A stretch of 64,000 bases of DNA from Nitrospirota bacterium. Its GTDB lineage: Bacteria; Nitrospirota; Leptospirillia; Leptospirillales; Leptospirillaceae. How positions within the stretch are numbered: position 1 is the stretch's first letter; each line of letters begins with the position of its first letter. A model generated the notes under the pieces. It worked only from the letters and a program-made list of their open reading frames with translations. It made no database searches and was not told the origin of the DNA. The stretch lies in assembly GCA_021806225.1 (NCBI GenBank), contig JAJZXW010000015.1, positions 1 through 64,000 of the forward strand, in the 5' to 3' direction. Of this stretch, positions 26,054 through 35,073 are shown in pieces. A program made the position numbers and the translations under genes.

Positions 26054-28062
26054 CCCCGGAGCCCTCTTTACACGGAGATCCATCCATGGCCCCTGGCGGG
26101 ACCCATCCCTTTCCTCCCGGCTTCGACTTCTCCGTCTTCTCCTCCCCCTCGGGGGATCCGAAGGAGTTCCCGATCGGGATCGCCATCTTCGACGCCCGGG
26201 GAGAGGCCCTTTTTCTGAGTCCGTCCTATCGGGAAATCCTCGATGGCCTCACCCTGTCGGAGCCGGGGAGTTCTCCGGCCCCCATCCGCGAGGTGCTGCT
26301 CTCCCTGGCCACCGCCCGGGGTTCATCCGGAGAGCGCAGCGTTCGTCTTTCTGCGACCGATCCCGGAGGGGTCCAGCACCTCGTCCTGTGCCAGCTCTTC
26401 GGTCTTCCGGCCGCCCCCGGGGACGGGGAGAGGTGCCTGGTCCACGTCCAGGACGTGACGGGGCTCGTCTCCCTCGCCCGGGAAACCCTCGAGGTGGGGC
26501 GCTACCAGGAGGTGCTGGGAAAGATCGCCCACCTGGCCGTGAGCGGGGCCTCGATGATGGATGTGGCGGACTTTTCGGCCCGGGAGACGGCCCGGGCCCT
26601 GGACGTCGAATTCTGCAAGATTCTCATTCCGGCGGACTCCGATCCGCTCCTTCACCTGCTGGCGGGGGTGGGCTGGCGGGAAGGGCTCGTGGGAACCTAT
26701 GTCCAGGAGGGAGGGTTCCATTCCCAGGCGGGCTTCGCGATCCGGGAGCGGCGGCCGGTCGTCGTGGAGGACCTCCATTCCGAACGGCGCTTTTCCCCGT
26801 CGACACTGCTCTCGGAACATCGCGTCCGCTCGGGAGTGAGCGTTCCGATGATGTTCCACGACCAGGTCCTGGGCGCCATGAGCATCCATACCCGGGCCGT
26901 CCGGCGATTCGGGGAGCGGGAGATCGCCTTTCTCGAGACGGTGGCCAATACCGTCGCGACCATACTCGACCGGTGGAAGCGGGAAGAGGTCCAGCTCTCC
27001 CTCTACAACCGTCTCTTCGCCCAGCTTCAGGACGGAGTGATCCTGACCGACGCCCGGGGAGTGATCCACGAATGGAACCCCGCCATGGAGCGGATATCGG
27101 GCTGGACCCGGCAGGAGGCGATCGGCCGGACTCCCCGGATTCTTTCCTCCGGACGCCAGTCTCCCGAGTTCTACGACCACCTCTGGGGCACCCTCCTGTC
27201 GGGGAAGCCCTTCACGGGCCGCTTCATCAACCGGAGAAAGGACCAGAGCGAATTTCTCGTCTGGGAGAACATCAGCCCCGTCATGGATCCCGACAATACG
27301 ATCCGGCATTTTCTCGCCATCCTGACCGATCTCTCCGAAAGGGAAAAGCTTCTCGAGGCGCTGCGGCACATGGAGCAGATCAAGCTGGTCGGCCAGCTGT
27401 CCGGGGGGCTGCTCCATGAAATCCGCAACCCCCTGATCGGGATCGGGAGCCTGGCCGACCATATCGGCAAGTCGCGGGAGCTTTCCGATCCCCTTCGCCG
27501 TCAGGCCGTCCTGATTTCGAACGAGGCCCGCCGGATCGACGCTCTTCTGGAATCCCACCTCTCCGTCCTTCGGCCGAAGACCTTCGAGTTTCAACCGCTC
27601 GTCCTGGAGGAACTTCTCCGGGACGCCGAATCCCTTCTCCAGCAGACCTTCCGGAAAGGGGGCGTCCGCTTCGTCCTGAATCGCGAGGGGGATATCCCTC
27701 TGGTCGAGGGGGCCCAGGGGCCCCTCCAGCAGGTCTTCCTCAACCTGATGATGAACGGACTCGACGCCATGCCGGGAGGCGGGGTTCTCGCCGCCACGAT
27801 CGTCGCCTCTCCCCTCAAGGGAAGGGACGGGGTGGCCGTTCTCATCGAGGATACGGGCAAGGGAATTCCGGAAGCGCTATTGAAGCGCCTCCACGAACCC
27901 TTCTTTACACACGGCAAGGCCAAGGGGGTCGGTTTGGGGCTCCCCATCACGCGGGACATCGTCGAACGGCATGAGGGGCAGATCACGATCGAGAGTCCCC
28001 CGGGCCGGGGGGTGAGGGCGACGGTCTGGCTCCCGGTCAAACAGGAGGGAAGACAAGGGTGA
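26050..28062 (+). CDS. Soluble PAS/GAF sensor histidine kinase
   Basis: A 670-residue cytoplasmic kinase without membrane segments. Order: a weak PAS-like segment (about 30-140), a GAF domain (about 160-310, with GFAIRERRPVVVEDL and SVPMMFHDQVLGAMSIH), a PAS domain (about 315-440, GVILTDARGVIHEWNPAMER), then the kinase core. The H box is LLHEIRNPL with His456; the N box is LNLMMNGLDAMPGGG, the G boxes are EDTGKGIPE and GVGLGLPITRDIV. The start overlaps the tsaC stop (ATGA); an ATG at 26086 is an alternative. It is coupled to an NtrC-type regulator downstream. Confidence 0.9.
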   Translation: MTPEPSLHGDPSMAPGGTHPFPPGFDFSVFSSPSGDPKEFPIGIAIFDARGEALFLSPSYREILDGLTLSEPGSSPAPIREVLLSLATARGSSGERSVRLSATDPGGVQHLVLCQLFGLPAAPGDGERCLVHVQDVTGLVSLARETLEVGRYQEVLGKIAHLAVSGASMMDVADFSARETARALDVEFCKILIPADSDPLLHLLAGVGWREGLVGTYVQEGGFHSQAGFAIRERRPVVVEDLHSERRFSPSTLLSEHRVRSGVSVPMMFHDQVLGAMSIHTRAVRRFGEREIAFLETVANTVATILDRWKREEVQLSLYNRLFAQLQDGVILTDARGVIHEWNPAMERISGWTRQEAIGRTPRILSSGRQSPEFYDHLWGTLLSGKPFTGRFINRRKDQSEFLVWENISPVMDPDNTIRHFLAILTDLSEREKLLEALRHMEQIKLVGQLSGGLLHEIRNPLIGIGSLADHIGKSRELSDPLRRQAVLISNEARRIDALLESHLSVLRPKTFEFQPLVLEELLRDAESLLQQTFRKGGVRFVLNREGDIPLVEGAQGPLQQVFLNLMMNGLDAMPGGGVLAATIVASPLKGRDGVAVLIEDTGKGIPEALLKRLHEPFFTHGKAKGVGLGLPITRDIVERHEGQITIESPPGRGVRATVWLPVKQEGRQG

Positions 28063-29492
28063 ACGTTCTGCTCGTCGAAGACGAATCGTCAATCCGGGAG
28101 GCCTTCGCGCTCCGTCTCTCCGAAGGGGGCTATGTGGTCCAGACGGCCGGGAGCGGCGAGGAGGGGCTGAGCCTCCTGCAGACCTCTCCTCCCGACATCC
28201 TGGTTCTGGACATGGTGATGCCCGGCCTCTCGGGCATCGACCTCCTGAAGGAGGTCCGGTCGGCCGACCTCGAGATCCCCGTCATTCTTCTCACGGCCCG
28301 GGGAACCGTCAAGGACGCGGTGGAGGCGATGCGGCTCGGGGCCTTCGACTTCGTGACGAAGAACATCGACATGGACGAACTCTTCCTCTCCCTCGCCAAC
28401 GCCTCCCGGTTCCTCTCCCTCGCCCGGGAGGCCCGCTACTGGACCGGACGGGAGTCGGGGCGCTTCGCCCTCGAGCGGATGATCGCAAAGAGCCAGGCAG
28501 GGGCGGGGCTCCGCCAGCAGGTGGTCGACCTTGTCGAAAACGACCGGGTGACCGTCCTTCTCCAGGGAGAGACGGGGACGGGGAAGGAGTATGTGGCCAA
28601 GGTCCTCCACTACAACGGACCCTCGGGCGACCGCCCCTTCATCGAGGTCGACTGTCCGGCCATCCCCTCGGAACTCTTCGAAAGCGAACTCTTCGGGTAC
28701 GAAAAAGGGTCCTTTACGGGAGCCGCCGGCCGACGGATCGGGCTGGTCGAGCTGGCGGAAGGGGGAACCGTGCTGCTCGACGAGATCGGGGATCTCCCCC
28801 TGCCGCTTCAGGCCAAGCTTCTCAGGGTGATCGAGGAGCGGACCATCCGCCGGGTGGGGGGCGGTGCTCCCTTCCCGGTGAACGTGCGGTTCATGGCGGC
28901 CACTCACCGGGACTTGCGGGTGGCGGTCCGGGAAGGCCGCTTCCGGGAGGATCTCTATTATCGCCTCAATGTCGTGACGCTGGCGATCCCTCCTCTGCGG
29001 GAGCGGCGCGAGGACATCGTCCCCATCGCCGAACGCTTCCTCCACCAGTCCTCCCAGACCTTCCGGAAAAAGATCCTCCGGATCTCCCCCGCCGCACAGA
29101 AGCTTCTTCGCGACTATTCCTTTCCGGGAAACATCCGGGAGCTCTCCAATATCATCGAGCGGGCGGTCCTGTTCTGCTCGGGCCCTCAGCTCGAGGTGGC
29201 CCACTTTTCGGCGGATCTCAGCCGGGGAGGCTTTCCCCTTCTGGCTCCCGCTCCCCCGGAGGATTCTTCCGATCCCGGGACACTTCCCCTCTCCTTCCGG
29301 ATGGGGGGGGACACTCTGGAGGGATTCGAACAGAGGCTGATCCGGGAGATCCTTGTCAGGACCGGAGGAAACAAGACCCGGGCGGCGGAGATTCTGGGGA
29401 TCAGCCGGTGGGCCCTCGACCGCCGCCTCAAGGGCGGCGTCGAGGAGGATCTGGCGCAGAGCCCCGCCGCGGGGAAGGAAAAAGCCAAGTGA
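28059..29492 (+). CDS. NtrC-family sigma-54-dependent response regulator
   Basis: A 477-residue regulator of three domains. The receiver has acidic VEDE and phospho-acceptor Asp51 in LVLDMVMPG. The AAA+ domain has Walker A GETGTGKE, the sigma-54 contact loop as GSFTGA (Ala to Ser relative to the common GAFTGA, a tolerated variant), [13 protein letters not shown] and the R-finger region [12 protein letters not shown]. The C-terminal Fis-type helix-turn-helix is [20 protein letters not shown]. The GTG start overlaps the kinase stop. This is the only sigma-54 activator in the window, so it is a candidate regulator of the promoters at 18016 and 14688, though it may act elsewhere. Confidence 0.9.
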   Translation: MNVLLVEDESSIREAFALRLSEGGYVVQTAGSGEEGLSLLQTSPPDILVLDMVMPGLSGIDLLKEVRSADLEIPVILLTARGTVKDAVEAMRLGAFDFVTKNIDMDELFLSLANASRFLSLAREARYWTGRESGRFALERMIAKSQAGAGLRQQVVDLVENDRVTVLLQGETGTGKEYVAKVLHYNGPSGDRPFIEVDCPAIPSELFESELFGYEKGSFTGAAGRRIGLVELAEGGTVLLDEIGDLPLPLQAKLLRVIEERTIRRVGGGAPFPVNVRFMAATHRDLRVAVREGRFREDLYYRLNVVTLAIPPLRERREDIVPIAERFLHQSSQTFRKKILRISPAAQKLLRDYSFPGNIRELSNIIERAVLFCSGPQLEVAHFSADLSRGGFPLLAPAPPEDSSDPGTLPLSFRMGGDTLEGFEQRLIREILVRTGGNKTRAAEILGISRWALDRRLKGGVEEDLAQSPAAGKEKAK

Positions 29493-29601
29493 GGGAGAAG
29501 AACAGGGGCCGCCGACGGGCTCCCGTCCCCCGGGGCATGTTCCGGGCCAGGGGTGTCCCGGCCGCTTTTCGGAACCTTTTTTCCTTTCGCGAATCCGGCC
29601 G

Positions 29602-30060
29602 ATGACCGCTCCCTGTCCCCTCTGCGAGCGCTCGAACGATCCCGAGGGATCCCTGGTGATCCTTCGGACCCGGCGGGCCGTTCTTTCCCACATGGCCGGA
29701 ATCGACCTTCCGGGCTACCTTCTTCTCGCCCCGGAAAGGCATGTGGAAGACGCGGGGAGCCTGACCGGGGAGGAAGAGCGGGAGATGGCGCATCTAACGT
29801 CCCGCGCGGTCCAGGCGATCCTCTCTCTACCAGGCGTCCGAAAGGTCTACCTCCTGAGCTTCGGCGAGGTGGTCCCCCACCTCCATCTCCATCTCTTTCC
29901 CCGCACAGAGGCCATGCTTCAGGATCCGGCCTCCCTCACCGAGGGCCTTCCGAACGGGCCCGCGATCTTTGAGCGATGGAGGCAGCGCTTGGCCGTTTCC
30001 GTCCGTCCTCCTGAGGTGGACGCCGCCATCCTCCGGCTTCGGGAGATCCTGCAAAGATAG
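29602..30060 (+). CDS. HIT-family hydrolase
   Basis: A 152-residue histidine-triad protein; the triad reads HLHLHLFP. The N-terminus has CPLCERSN, a zinc-type pair common in this superfamily, and LLLAPERHVED. HIT proteins hydrolyse nucleotide phosphoramidates or related mononucleotide conjugates. It lies 109 bases after the regulator gene. It differs from the second HIT gene at 42131 and is more distant from classic HinT, so substrate cannot be guessed. Confidence 0.75.
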   Translation: MTAPCPLCERSNDPEGSLVILRTRRAVLSHMAGIDLPGYLLLAPERHVEDAGSLTGEEEREMAHLTSRAVQAILSLPGVRKVYLLSFGEVVPHLHLHLFPRTEAMLQDPASLTEGLPNGPAIFERWRQRLAVSVRPPEVDAAILRLREILQR

Positions 30061-30159
30061 AGCGCTTTTTGGTCCGCCCGTCCTGCCGCTTTCGGAGGGG
30101 GCGCCAGCGTCGTCTCCCGGATTGGGGACCGTTTCGCCGGCCACCCGTGGAATCCGGGC

Positions 30160-30187
30160 AAAAAAAAGGAGGGGATCGCTCCCCTCC
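30160..30187 (-). terminator. Rho-independent terminator of the icd unit
   Basis: Leftward reading gives an 8-bp perfect stem (arms 30168-30175 and 30180-30187, loop TCGC) followed by a T run at 30160-30167. It lies about 40 bases past the stop at 30226. Confidence 0.85.
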
Positions 30188-30225
30188 TCATGGACAAAAC
30201 CGGTGTGACGTCGTTTGGAAACGGC

Positions 30226-30573
30226 TTAGTAGGCCTTGGAGAATCCCGCCTCGTCGCCATAGTTCCACAGCTTCTGGGCCGCCGACCACTTCCACTTCTT
30301 CGACAGGGCGGTCAGGAAGGTGTCCACGTCGGTGTCGGTGACGGCCTTGGTGGCCATGAAGCGGCAGCGGTACCAGTTGACCAACATGAGGTCTTCGCTC
30401 ACGTATCCCGGCCAGACCTTGGTGCCGCGGTTCGAGATGAACTCGATCTTGAAGGCGCCGTAGTCGTCGAAGGCGGGAATTCCGTTCTCGGTGATGATGT
30501 AGACATCCACCCCCACGAGGGTGATGGGCTTGGCGGGCCGCTTGGCCCGGCCGGTCGTCGCTTTGGTCAGCAT
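30226..30573 (-). CDS. Standalone isocitrate-dehydrogenase C-terminal-domain-like protein
   Basis: A 115-residue protein directly after icd. It resembles the extra C-terminal domain fused to some long isocitrate dehydrogenases, for example Thermus type: VGVDVYIITENG, FKIEFISNRGTKVWPG, NWYRCRFMA, and a closing segment with SKKWKWSAAQKLW. Here it is a separate gene 27 bases after the dehydrogenase and shares its terminator, so a regulatory or accessory subunit is likely. The assignment rests on remembered sequence pattern and on position. Confidence 0.55.
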   Translation of the reverse strand: MLTKATTGRAKRPAKPITLVGVDVYIITENGIPAFDDYGAFKIEFISNRGTKVWPGYVSEDLMLVNWYRCRFMATKAVTDTDVDTFLTALSKKWKWSAAQKLWNYGDEAGFSKAY

Positions 30574-30600
30574 TGATGGCTCCTTGGTGGTTGGGTGTCG

Positions 30601-31605
30601 TTAGTTCATGGCCTTGATGATGGCGTCGGCGTACTGGTCGGTCGAGGCGGTGCCTCCGGCGTCGTAGGTCAGGGTCTTCCCTTCCGCCAGAACCTTGTTC
30701 ATCCCCTTCTCGATCTTGTCCGCCGCGGCATTCTCACCCACCCAGCGAAGCATCATGACTCCGGACAGAAGCACGGCCGATGGATTGACCTTCTTCATGC
30801 CCGCGTATTTCGGAGCCGATCCGTGGACCGCCTCGAAGATGGCGCAGTTGTCGCCGATGTTGGCTCCCGGAGCGAAGCCGAGGCCTCCCACCAGTCCGGC
30901 GCAGAGGTCGGAAAGAATGTCTCCGTAGAGGTTGGGCAGGACCAGGCAGTCGAACTGTCCAGGATTCCTCACGAGCTGCATCGAACAGTTGTCCACGATG
31001 ATGTCCCCGGATTCGATCTCGGGGTACTTCTTCGCGACTTCCCGGAAGGCCTCGAGGAAAAGACCGTCGGTCATCTTCATGATGTTGGCCTTGTGGACGC
31101 ACTGGATCTTTTTGCGGCCGTTGGCCTTGGCCCACTTGAAGGCGAACTCGGCGATCCGGTAGGAGCCCGGCCAGGTGATGACCTTGAGGCACTGGGCGAC
31201 CTCGTCGGAGACCATGTGCTCGATGGCGGCGTAGGAGTCCTCGGTGTTTTCCCGGAAGGTGAGGATGTCGATCTTGTCCCAGGGGCGCTTGAGCACGGGG
31301 ATGAGCTTGGCCGGACGGACGTTCGCATAGAGGTCGAACATCTTCCGGAGCGTCACGTTGGCGCTCTTGTGGCCAGTGCCGATCGGCGTGGTCGTGGGGC
31401 CCTTGATGGCGAGCTTGTTCTTCGCGATCGACTTGATCGTCTTTTCGGGGAGAAGGGTCCCGTACTTGTCGAGGCAGTCGAGGCCGATGTCCTCGTACTC
31501 CCAGACGATCTCCACGCCGGTGTGGTCGATGATCCTGCGGACCGCTTCGCAGATCTCCGGTCCCGTTCCCTCTCCGGGAAGCATCGTGATGACATGTTTG
31601 CCCAT
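30601..31605 (-). CDS. icd: Isocitrate dehydrogenase (short, isopropylmalate-dehydrogenase fold)
   Basis: A 334-residue decarboxylating dehydrogenase. RENTEDSYAAIEH marks isocitrate rather than isopropylmalate as substrate; metal and substrate residues lie in VHKANIMKMTDGLF, NLYGDILSDLCAGLVGGLG and EAVHGSAPKYAG. Length and motifs resemble NAD-type enzymes; cofactor choice is not proven by eye. It catalyses isocitrate to 2-oxoglutarate, or the reverse in a reductive TCA cycle. GGAGGT precedes the ATG. It is followed by the C-terminal-domain-like gene. The shared intergenic region with hflX carries several dyads. Confidence 0.9.
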   Translation of the reverse strand: MGKHVITMLPGEGTGPEICEAVRRIIDHTGVEIVWEYEDIGLDCLDKYGTLLPEKTIKSIAKNKLAIKGPTTTPIGTGHKSANVTLRKMFDLYANVRPAKLIPVLKRPWDKIDILTFRENTEDSYAAIEHMVSDEVAQCLKVITWPGSYRIAEFAFKWAKANGRKKIQCVHKANIMKMTDGLFLEAFREVAKKYPEIESGDIIVDNCSMQLVRNPGQFDCLVLPNLYGDILSDLCAGLVGGLGFAPGANIGDNCAIFEAVHGSAPKYAGMKKVNPSAVLLSGVMMLRWVGENAAADKIEKGMNKVLAEGKTLTYDAGGTASTDQYADAIIKAMN

Positions 31606-31904
31606 CTTTTGAAACCTCCATTCGTCTTTTCATTCCACAGCTGTCCCCGATCCTTTCCTCATTGAAAGGAGGGCGTCGAGGTGTCATAGCAATTCGTATG
31701 CCTGAAAAGGTTTTGTTGTAAATTGTCCATTATGAAAGATAAATATTTTATTTGAAGGGTCGCCTCCGTCGATGCGTGCGGAAACGTTACGCAGAAAACG
31801 CACAAAATGAATGAATGTGTGCGAAAAATATCAATGAAAGGGCGGTCTCTCTCCGGCCGTTCGAACCGGTTCGAAAAGCGTCCGGAGGGAGAAACGGGGT
31901 ATGA
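31606..31904. other. icd-hflX divergent intergenic region with dyads
   Basis: No gene. An AT-rich part (31690-31760) probably carries the leftward icd promoter; candidate hexamers such as TTTACA with a weak -10 17-18 bases on can be picked, none strong. Dyads: CGCACA (31799-31804) with TGTGCG (31818-31823), and a perfect 16-bp palindrome described separately. A short repeat of AATG occurs at 31806-31817. Confidence 0.5.
31860..31875. promoter_or_regulatory. Perfect 16-bp palindrome upstream of hflX
   Basis: TTCGAACCGGTTCGAA is fully self-complementary and ends 29 bases before the hflX -10 box, placing its centre near -49. It is a good operator candidate for a dimeric regulator. Confidence 0.5.
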
Positions 31905-31910
31905 TATAAT
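31902..31910 (+). promoter_or_regulatory. Extended -10 promoter of hflX
   Basis: TGATATAAT, a perfect TATAAT with the TGN extension; no -35 element is visible. The 11-mer TATGATATAAT covering it occurs again upstream of lspA. Transcription should start near 31917, about 48 bases before the proposed AUU start. Confidence 0.6.
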
Positions 31911-31964
31911 GACAGTAAACACTCCCGGAATCCCTCCGGGACTCCTCATCGAAAGGACCTCCCC

Positions 31965-33632
31965 ATTTCAGGACCGACCGGCAACCTCTCGGGGCTCAAG
32001 GCGAGCCAGATAAAATCCCTGACCCGTCTTCACGGCCGCAGGATCCCCAGCGGCCTCTGGATCACTCCTGAAATCGCCCGCCAGATGGCGCTTATCAGCC
32101 ACGAGACCGGGCGACAGGTCGCCCTACTCGTCTCCCGGGAAGGGATGGTGGCACAGGTGGTGGTGGGCACCGCGCGGGAGATATTCCTCTCCGAGCTCCC
32201 CCCTTCCCGCTCCGGAGGACGGTCGCTGCGCGGGATCCGGATGGTCCATACCCACCTCCAGGGCGAAGGGCTTTCCCAGGACGACCTGAACGATCTGGCC
32301 CTTCTCCGCTTCGACGCCATGGTCGCGCTCCAGATGAACCGGGAAACCGGCCTTCCCGACAGGGTGAGCGTGGCCACGATCAATCCCGATCCGAATTCGG
32401 ATCCGCCCTGGATTGTCGACCCCCCGAGGCCCCTCGGCCCGGAGGGCCTGTCTTCCGGAGGGCGCATCGAGGCGCTGGAGGAGGAGCTTTCCCGGAGCCT
32501 CTCTGCAGCCACGAAGAAGACCGGCGGGCAGGAGCGCGCGCTCCTTGTCTCCGTCTCTCCCGACGCCCTGTCCGACCAGGAGGATGCCCTGGCCGAGCTC
32601 TCGGAGCTCGCCCGCTCCGCCGACGTCGATGTCCTGGGAATGGTCCGCCAGCGGATCACGCGTTATCATCCCACGACCCTCATGAGCGCGGACCGTCTCA
32701 AGTCCCTTCTGATCCATGCCCTGCAGCTCCACGCCACCCTGATCGTCTTCGAGCAGGAGCTTTCCCCCAACCAGGTCCGGAGAATCGCCGAGATGACCGA
32801 ACTCAAGGTCATCGACAGGACCCAGCTCATCCTGGACATCTTCGCCCGGCGGGCCCACAGCCGGGACGGGAAGCTCCAGGTGGAGCTGGCCCAGCTCAAG
32901 TACCTCCTTCCCCGCCTCTTCGAGCGTTCCACCGCCCTCTCCCGTCTGACGGGCGGCATCGGCGGCCGGGGACCGGGCGAAACCCGCCTCGAGGAGGACC
33001 GCCGGCGGGTCCGGGACCGGATTGCCTCCCTCACCGCCCGTCTCCGCCATCTCGAGGTGGAGCGATCCGGCCGGAAAAGCCGCCGCCGGGAGGCCGCCCT
33101 CCCCGTCGTCTCGCTCGTGGGCTACACGAACGTCGGGAAGTCCACCCTGCTGAACCGCCTCACCCAGAGCCAGGTTCTGGTGGAGGACAAGATGTTCGCG
33201 ACCCTCGACCCCACCACCCGGCGTCTCCGTTTTCCCCGGGAGAGGGAGATCATCCTGACCGATACGGTGGGCTTCATCCGGGACCTTCCCGCCGACCTCA
33301 AGCGGGCCTTCATGGCCACCTTCGACGAACTTCGGGATGCCGACCTGATCGTCCACGTGACCGACGCCTCCCACCCTCAGTGCGAGCTCATGATCGAGCG
33401 GGTGGAGACGATCCTCCGGGAGATGGATCTCCACCGGATCCCGACCCTTCTCCTCTTCAACAAGTGCGACCGCGTCGATCCCGAGACCCGCAGCCTTCTG
33501 GCCCTTCGCCATCCCGGGGGGGTCTTCGTCTCGGCCCTGGATCAGGAGAGCCTCCGTCCCCTCGAACGGATTCTCGAGGCGCGGCTCTTCGAGAAGCCCC
33601 TCGAATCCCTGGTGGCCGGAGGCTCCGACTGA
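31965..33632 (+). CDS. hflX: GTPase HflX, probable AUU start
   Basis: Ribosome-associated GTPase, 555 residues with the long N-terminal extension. The conserved family opening GNLSGLKASQIKSLTRLHG lies upstream of the first ATG in frame (32085) and must be included; the open frame back to a TGA at 31903 holds no ATG, GTG or TTG. ATT at 31965 is seven bases after AAAGGA and is the best start. Later: LLPRLFERSTALSRL with GGIGGRGPGETRLEEDRRR, then the G domain with G1 GYTNVGKST, G3 DTVGFIRDLP and G4 NKCD. HflX rescues or splits stalled ribosomes. Its stop overlaps the next start. Confidence 0.9.
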   Translation: MSGPTGNLSGLKASQIKSLTRLHGRRIPSGLWITPEIARQMALISHETGRQVALLVSREGMVAQVVVGTAREIFLSELPPSRSGGRSLRGIRMVHTHLQGEGLSQDDLNDLALLRFDAMVALQMNRETGLPDRVSVATINPDPNSDPPWIVDPPRPLGPEGLSSGGRIEALEEELSRSLSAATKKTGGQERALLVSVSPDALSDQEDALAELSELARSADVDVLGMVRQRITRYHPTTLMSADRLKSLLIHALQLHATLIVFEQELSPNQVRRIAEMTELKVIDRTQLILDIFARRAHSRDGKLQVELAQLKYLLPRLFERSTALSRLTGGIGGRGPGETRLEEDRRRVRDRIASLTARLRHLEVERSGRKSRRREAALPVVSLVGYTNVGKSTLLNRLTQSQVLVEDKMFATLDPTTRRLRFPREREIILTDTVGFIRDLPADLKRAFMATFDELRDADLIVHVTDASHPQCELMIERVETILREMDLHRIPTLLLFNKCDRVDPETRSLLALRHPGGVFVSALDQESLRPLERILEARLFEKPLESLVAGGSD

Positions 33633-34138
33633 TGGTCGTCCTTCCCGTTCCCGAAGCCCTTTGCCGGGAATGCCGTCTCTGCTGCCGCTTCACCGATCGC
33701 GACATTCTGACTCCATGGGCCGTGCGGCCGGGAGGTGGGGATCCCCTCCCCGCCCTCTTCCGGCCGCCGGCTCCCCTCGCCCTCCATCCCGGCACAGGCC
33801 GGATGGATCTCCCGGTCCTGGTCTGCGACGCGCTTCGTCCGGAAAGCGGCCGGTGCGGCTTCTGGGGAGAGCACCCCGCCGACTGCCGCCTCTACCCCCT
33901 GCTCCTCGTCCACCGGGACGGGGGCTTTCTCCTGGCGCTCGATCCCGACTGCCCCTTCGCGCTCCGGGAGTCGCCGGCCTTCTTCGTCGCCTTCGCCGAA
34001 CGGTTCCGGGAGACGGAATGGCTTCGCCTCACCCCGGCCGAGGCCGACCGCATCCGACCCCTGGCCCGGGGGGAGGACCGTCCCCATTACCGGGCCGTCC
34101 TTCCCCTGCCGGAGCCGGGTCTGTCCCGCTCCGCATGA
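33632..34138 (+). CDS. YkgJ-type cysteine-cluster protein
   Basis: A 168-residue protein with the Fe-S or zinc cysteine pattern of the YkgJ/CxxCxxCC group: CRECRLCCRFTDRDI near the N-terminus, then CDALRPESGRCGFWGE and PADCRLYPLLL. Function of the family is unknown. The ATG overlaps the hflX stop by one base and its own stop is overlapped by the next ATG, so the three genes form a coupled unit. Confidence 0.75.
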   Translation: MVVLPVPEALCRECRLCCRFTDRDILTPWAVRPGGGDPLPALFRPPAPLALHPGTGRMDLPVLVCDALRPESGRCGFWGEHPADCRLYPLLLVHRDGGFLLALDPDCPFALRESPAFFVAFAERFRETEWLRLTPAEADRIRPLARGEDRPHYRAVLPLPEPGLSRSA

Positions 34139-35055
34139 CGGGGAGGGGGCCGGCACTCACCCCATCCGGCCTGGGGAAGCTCCTGGGGGGCTACGACCCC
34201 GGTCCCTTCTCCTGGCTCCATCCGGCGGCCCATCTTCTCTTTTCCGACCGGGTCTCCCTCTTTTCGATGGCGACCGGGAGCTTCGGGCCTTTCCTCGCGG
34301 GAGAAACGGCGGACGGCGCCCTCTTCCTCCCCCTGCCCCCGCCCGTCCTCTTTCAGCCGGATCTCTCCGCCCGGGGTCGCGGAGCCCTCCTGGGGCGCCT
34401 TTTTTCGATCCTTTCCGGGCCTTCTCAAAGAGACATTCCCCCCTTTCTCGAAAACTGTCCCCTGGGGCTCCTTCCGTCCGGACCCTTCCGGATCGAGCCC
34501 TCCGACACGGAATACCTCCTGGCGTCGGACGCTCTTTGCGACCTGTCGGGGAGAGGAGGGCGCGGCGGGAGATGGGAGCAAAATCGCTTCCGGCGCACCT
34601 ATCCGGAGGCTCGGGTCCGGCCGGTCGTTCCCGAAGACGAACCGCACCTCCGGAGTTTTTCGGAGGCATTCGTCCGGAGTCGGCAGGCGGGGGCCCGCTC
34701 CGGGATCGAAGCCCTGCTGGCCTCGGACCTGGGAGGGGCTTTCGAACGGGCGCGGGTACTGGGATCGGCTAGAGTGCTCGAGGGGTGGGTCATGGAGGAG
34801 CCGGGACGGCTCCTGGGGCTGGAATGGTACGGCCGCTCCCCGGACGGGAAGACTCTCGTCTGTTTTCTCGAGGCCCGGGGCGAAGGGGTCTCCAATCTGG
34901 GGAGCGTCATGACGCGGGAGGTACTCGTGAGGGCGGGGGCCGGCGTGCGCTTCGTGAATCTCATGGGAGCGAGCGGGATCGAGGGGGTGGAGCGGGCGAA
35001 GCGCCAGCGTCCCCATGATCTGGTGCTCCCCCTTTTCCGGGTTCGTCCGGACTAG
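34135..35055 (+). CDS. DUF2156-like (LPG synthase C-terminal type) protein
   Basis: A 306-residue soluble protein with two acetyltransferase-like halves. SDTEYLLASDALCDLSGR and RWEQNRFRRTYPEARVRPV match the pattern of DUF2156 proteins, whose other members transfer amino acids from tRNA to lipid or act as acyltransferases. The second half contains GLEWYGRSPDGKTLVCFLEA and FVNLMGASGIEGVERAK. No membrane domain is present, unlike MprF. Its start overlaps the YkgJ-type stop (ATGA). Confidence 0.6.
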   Translation: MTGRGPALTPSGLGKLLGGYDPGPFSWLHPAAHLLFSDRVSLFSMATGSFGPFLAGETADGALFLPLPPPVLFQPDLSARGRGALLGRLFSILSGPSQRDIPPFLENCPLGLLPSGPFRIEPSDTEYLLASDALCDLSGRGGRGGRWEQNRFRRTYPEARVRPVVPEDEPHLRSFSEAFVRSRQAGARSGIEALLASDLGGAFERARVLGSARVLEGWVMEEPGRLLGLEWYGRSPDGKTLVCFLEARGEGVSNLGSVMTREVLVRAGAGVRFVNLMGASGIEGVERAKRQRPHDLVLPLFRVRPD

Positions 35056-35073
35056 GACGGTCTAGAGGCCGGG

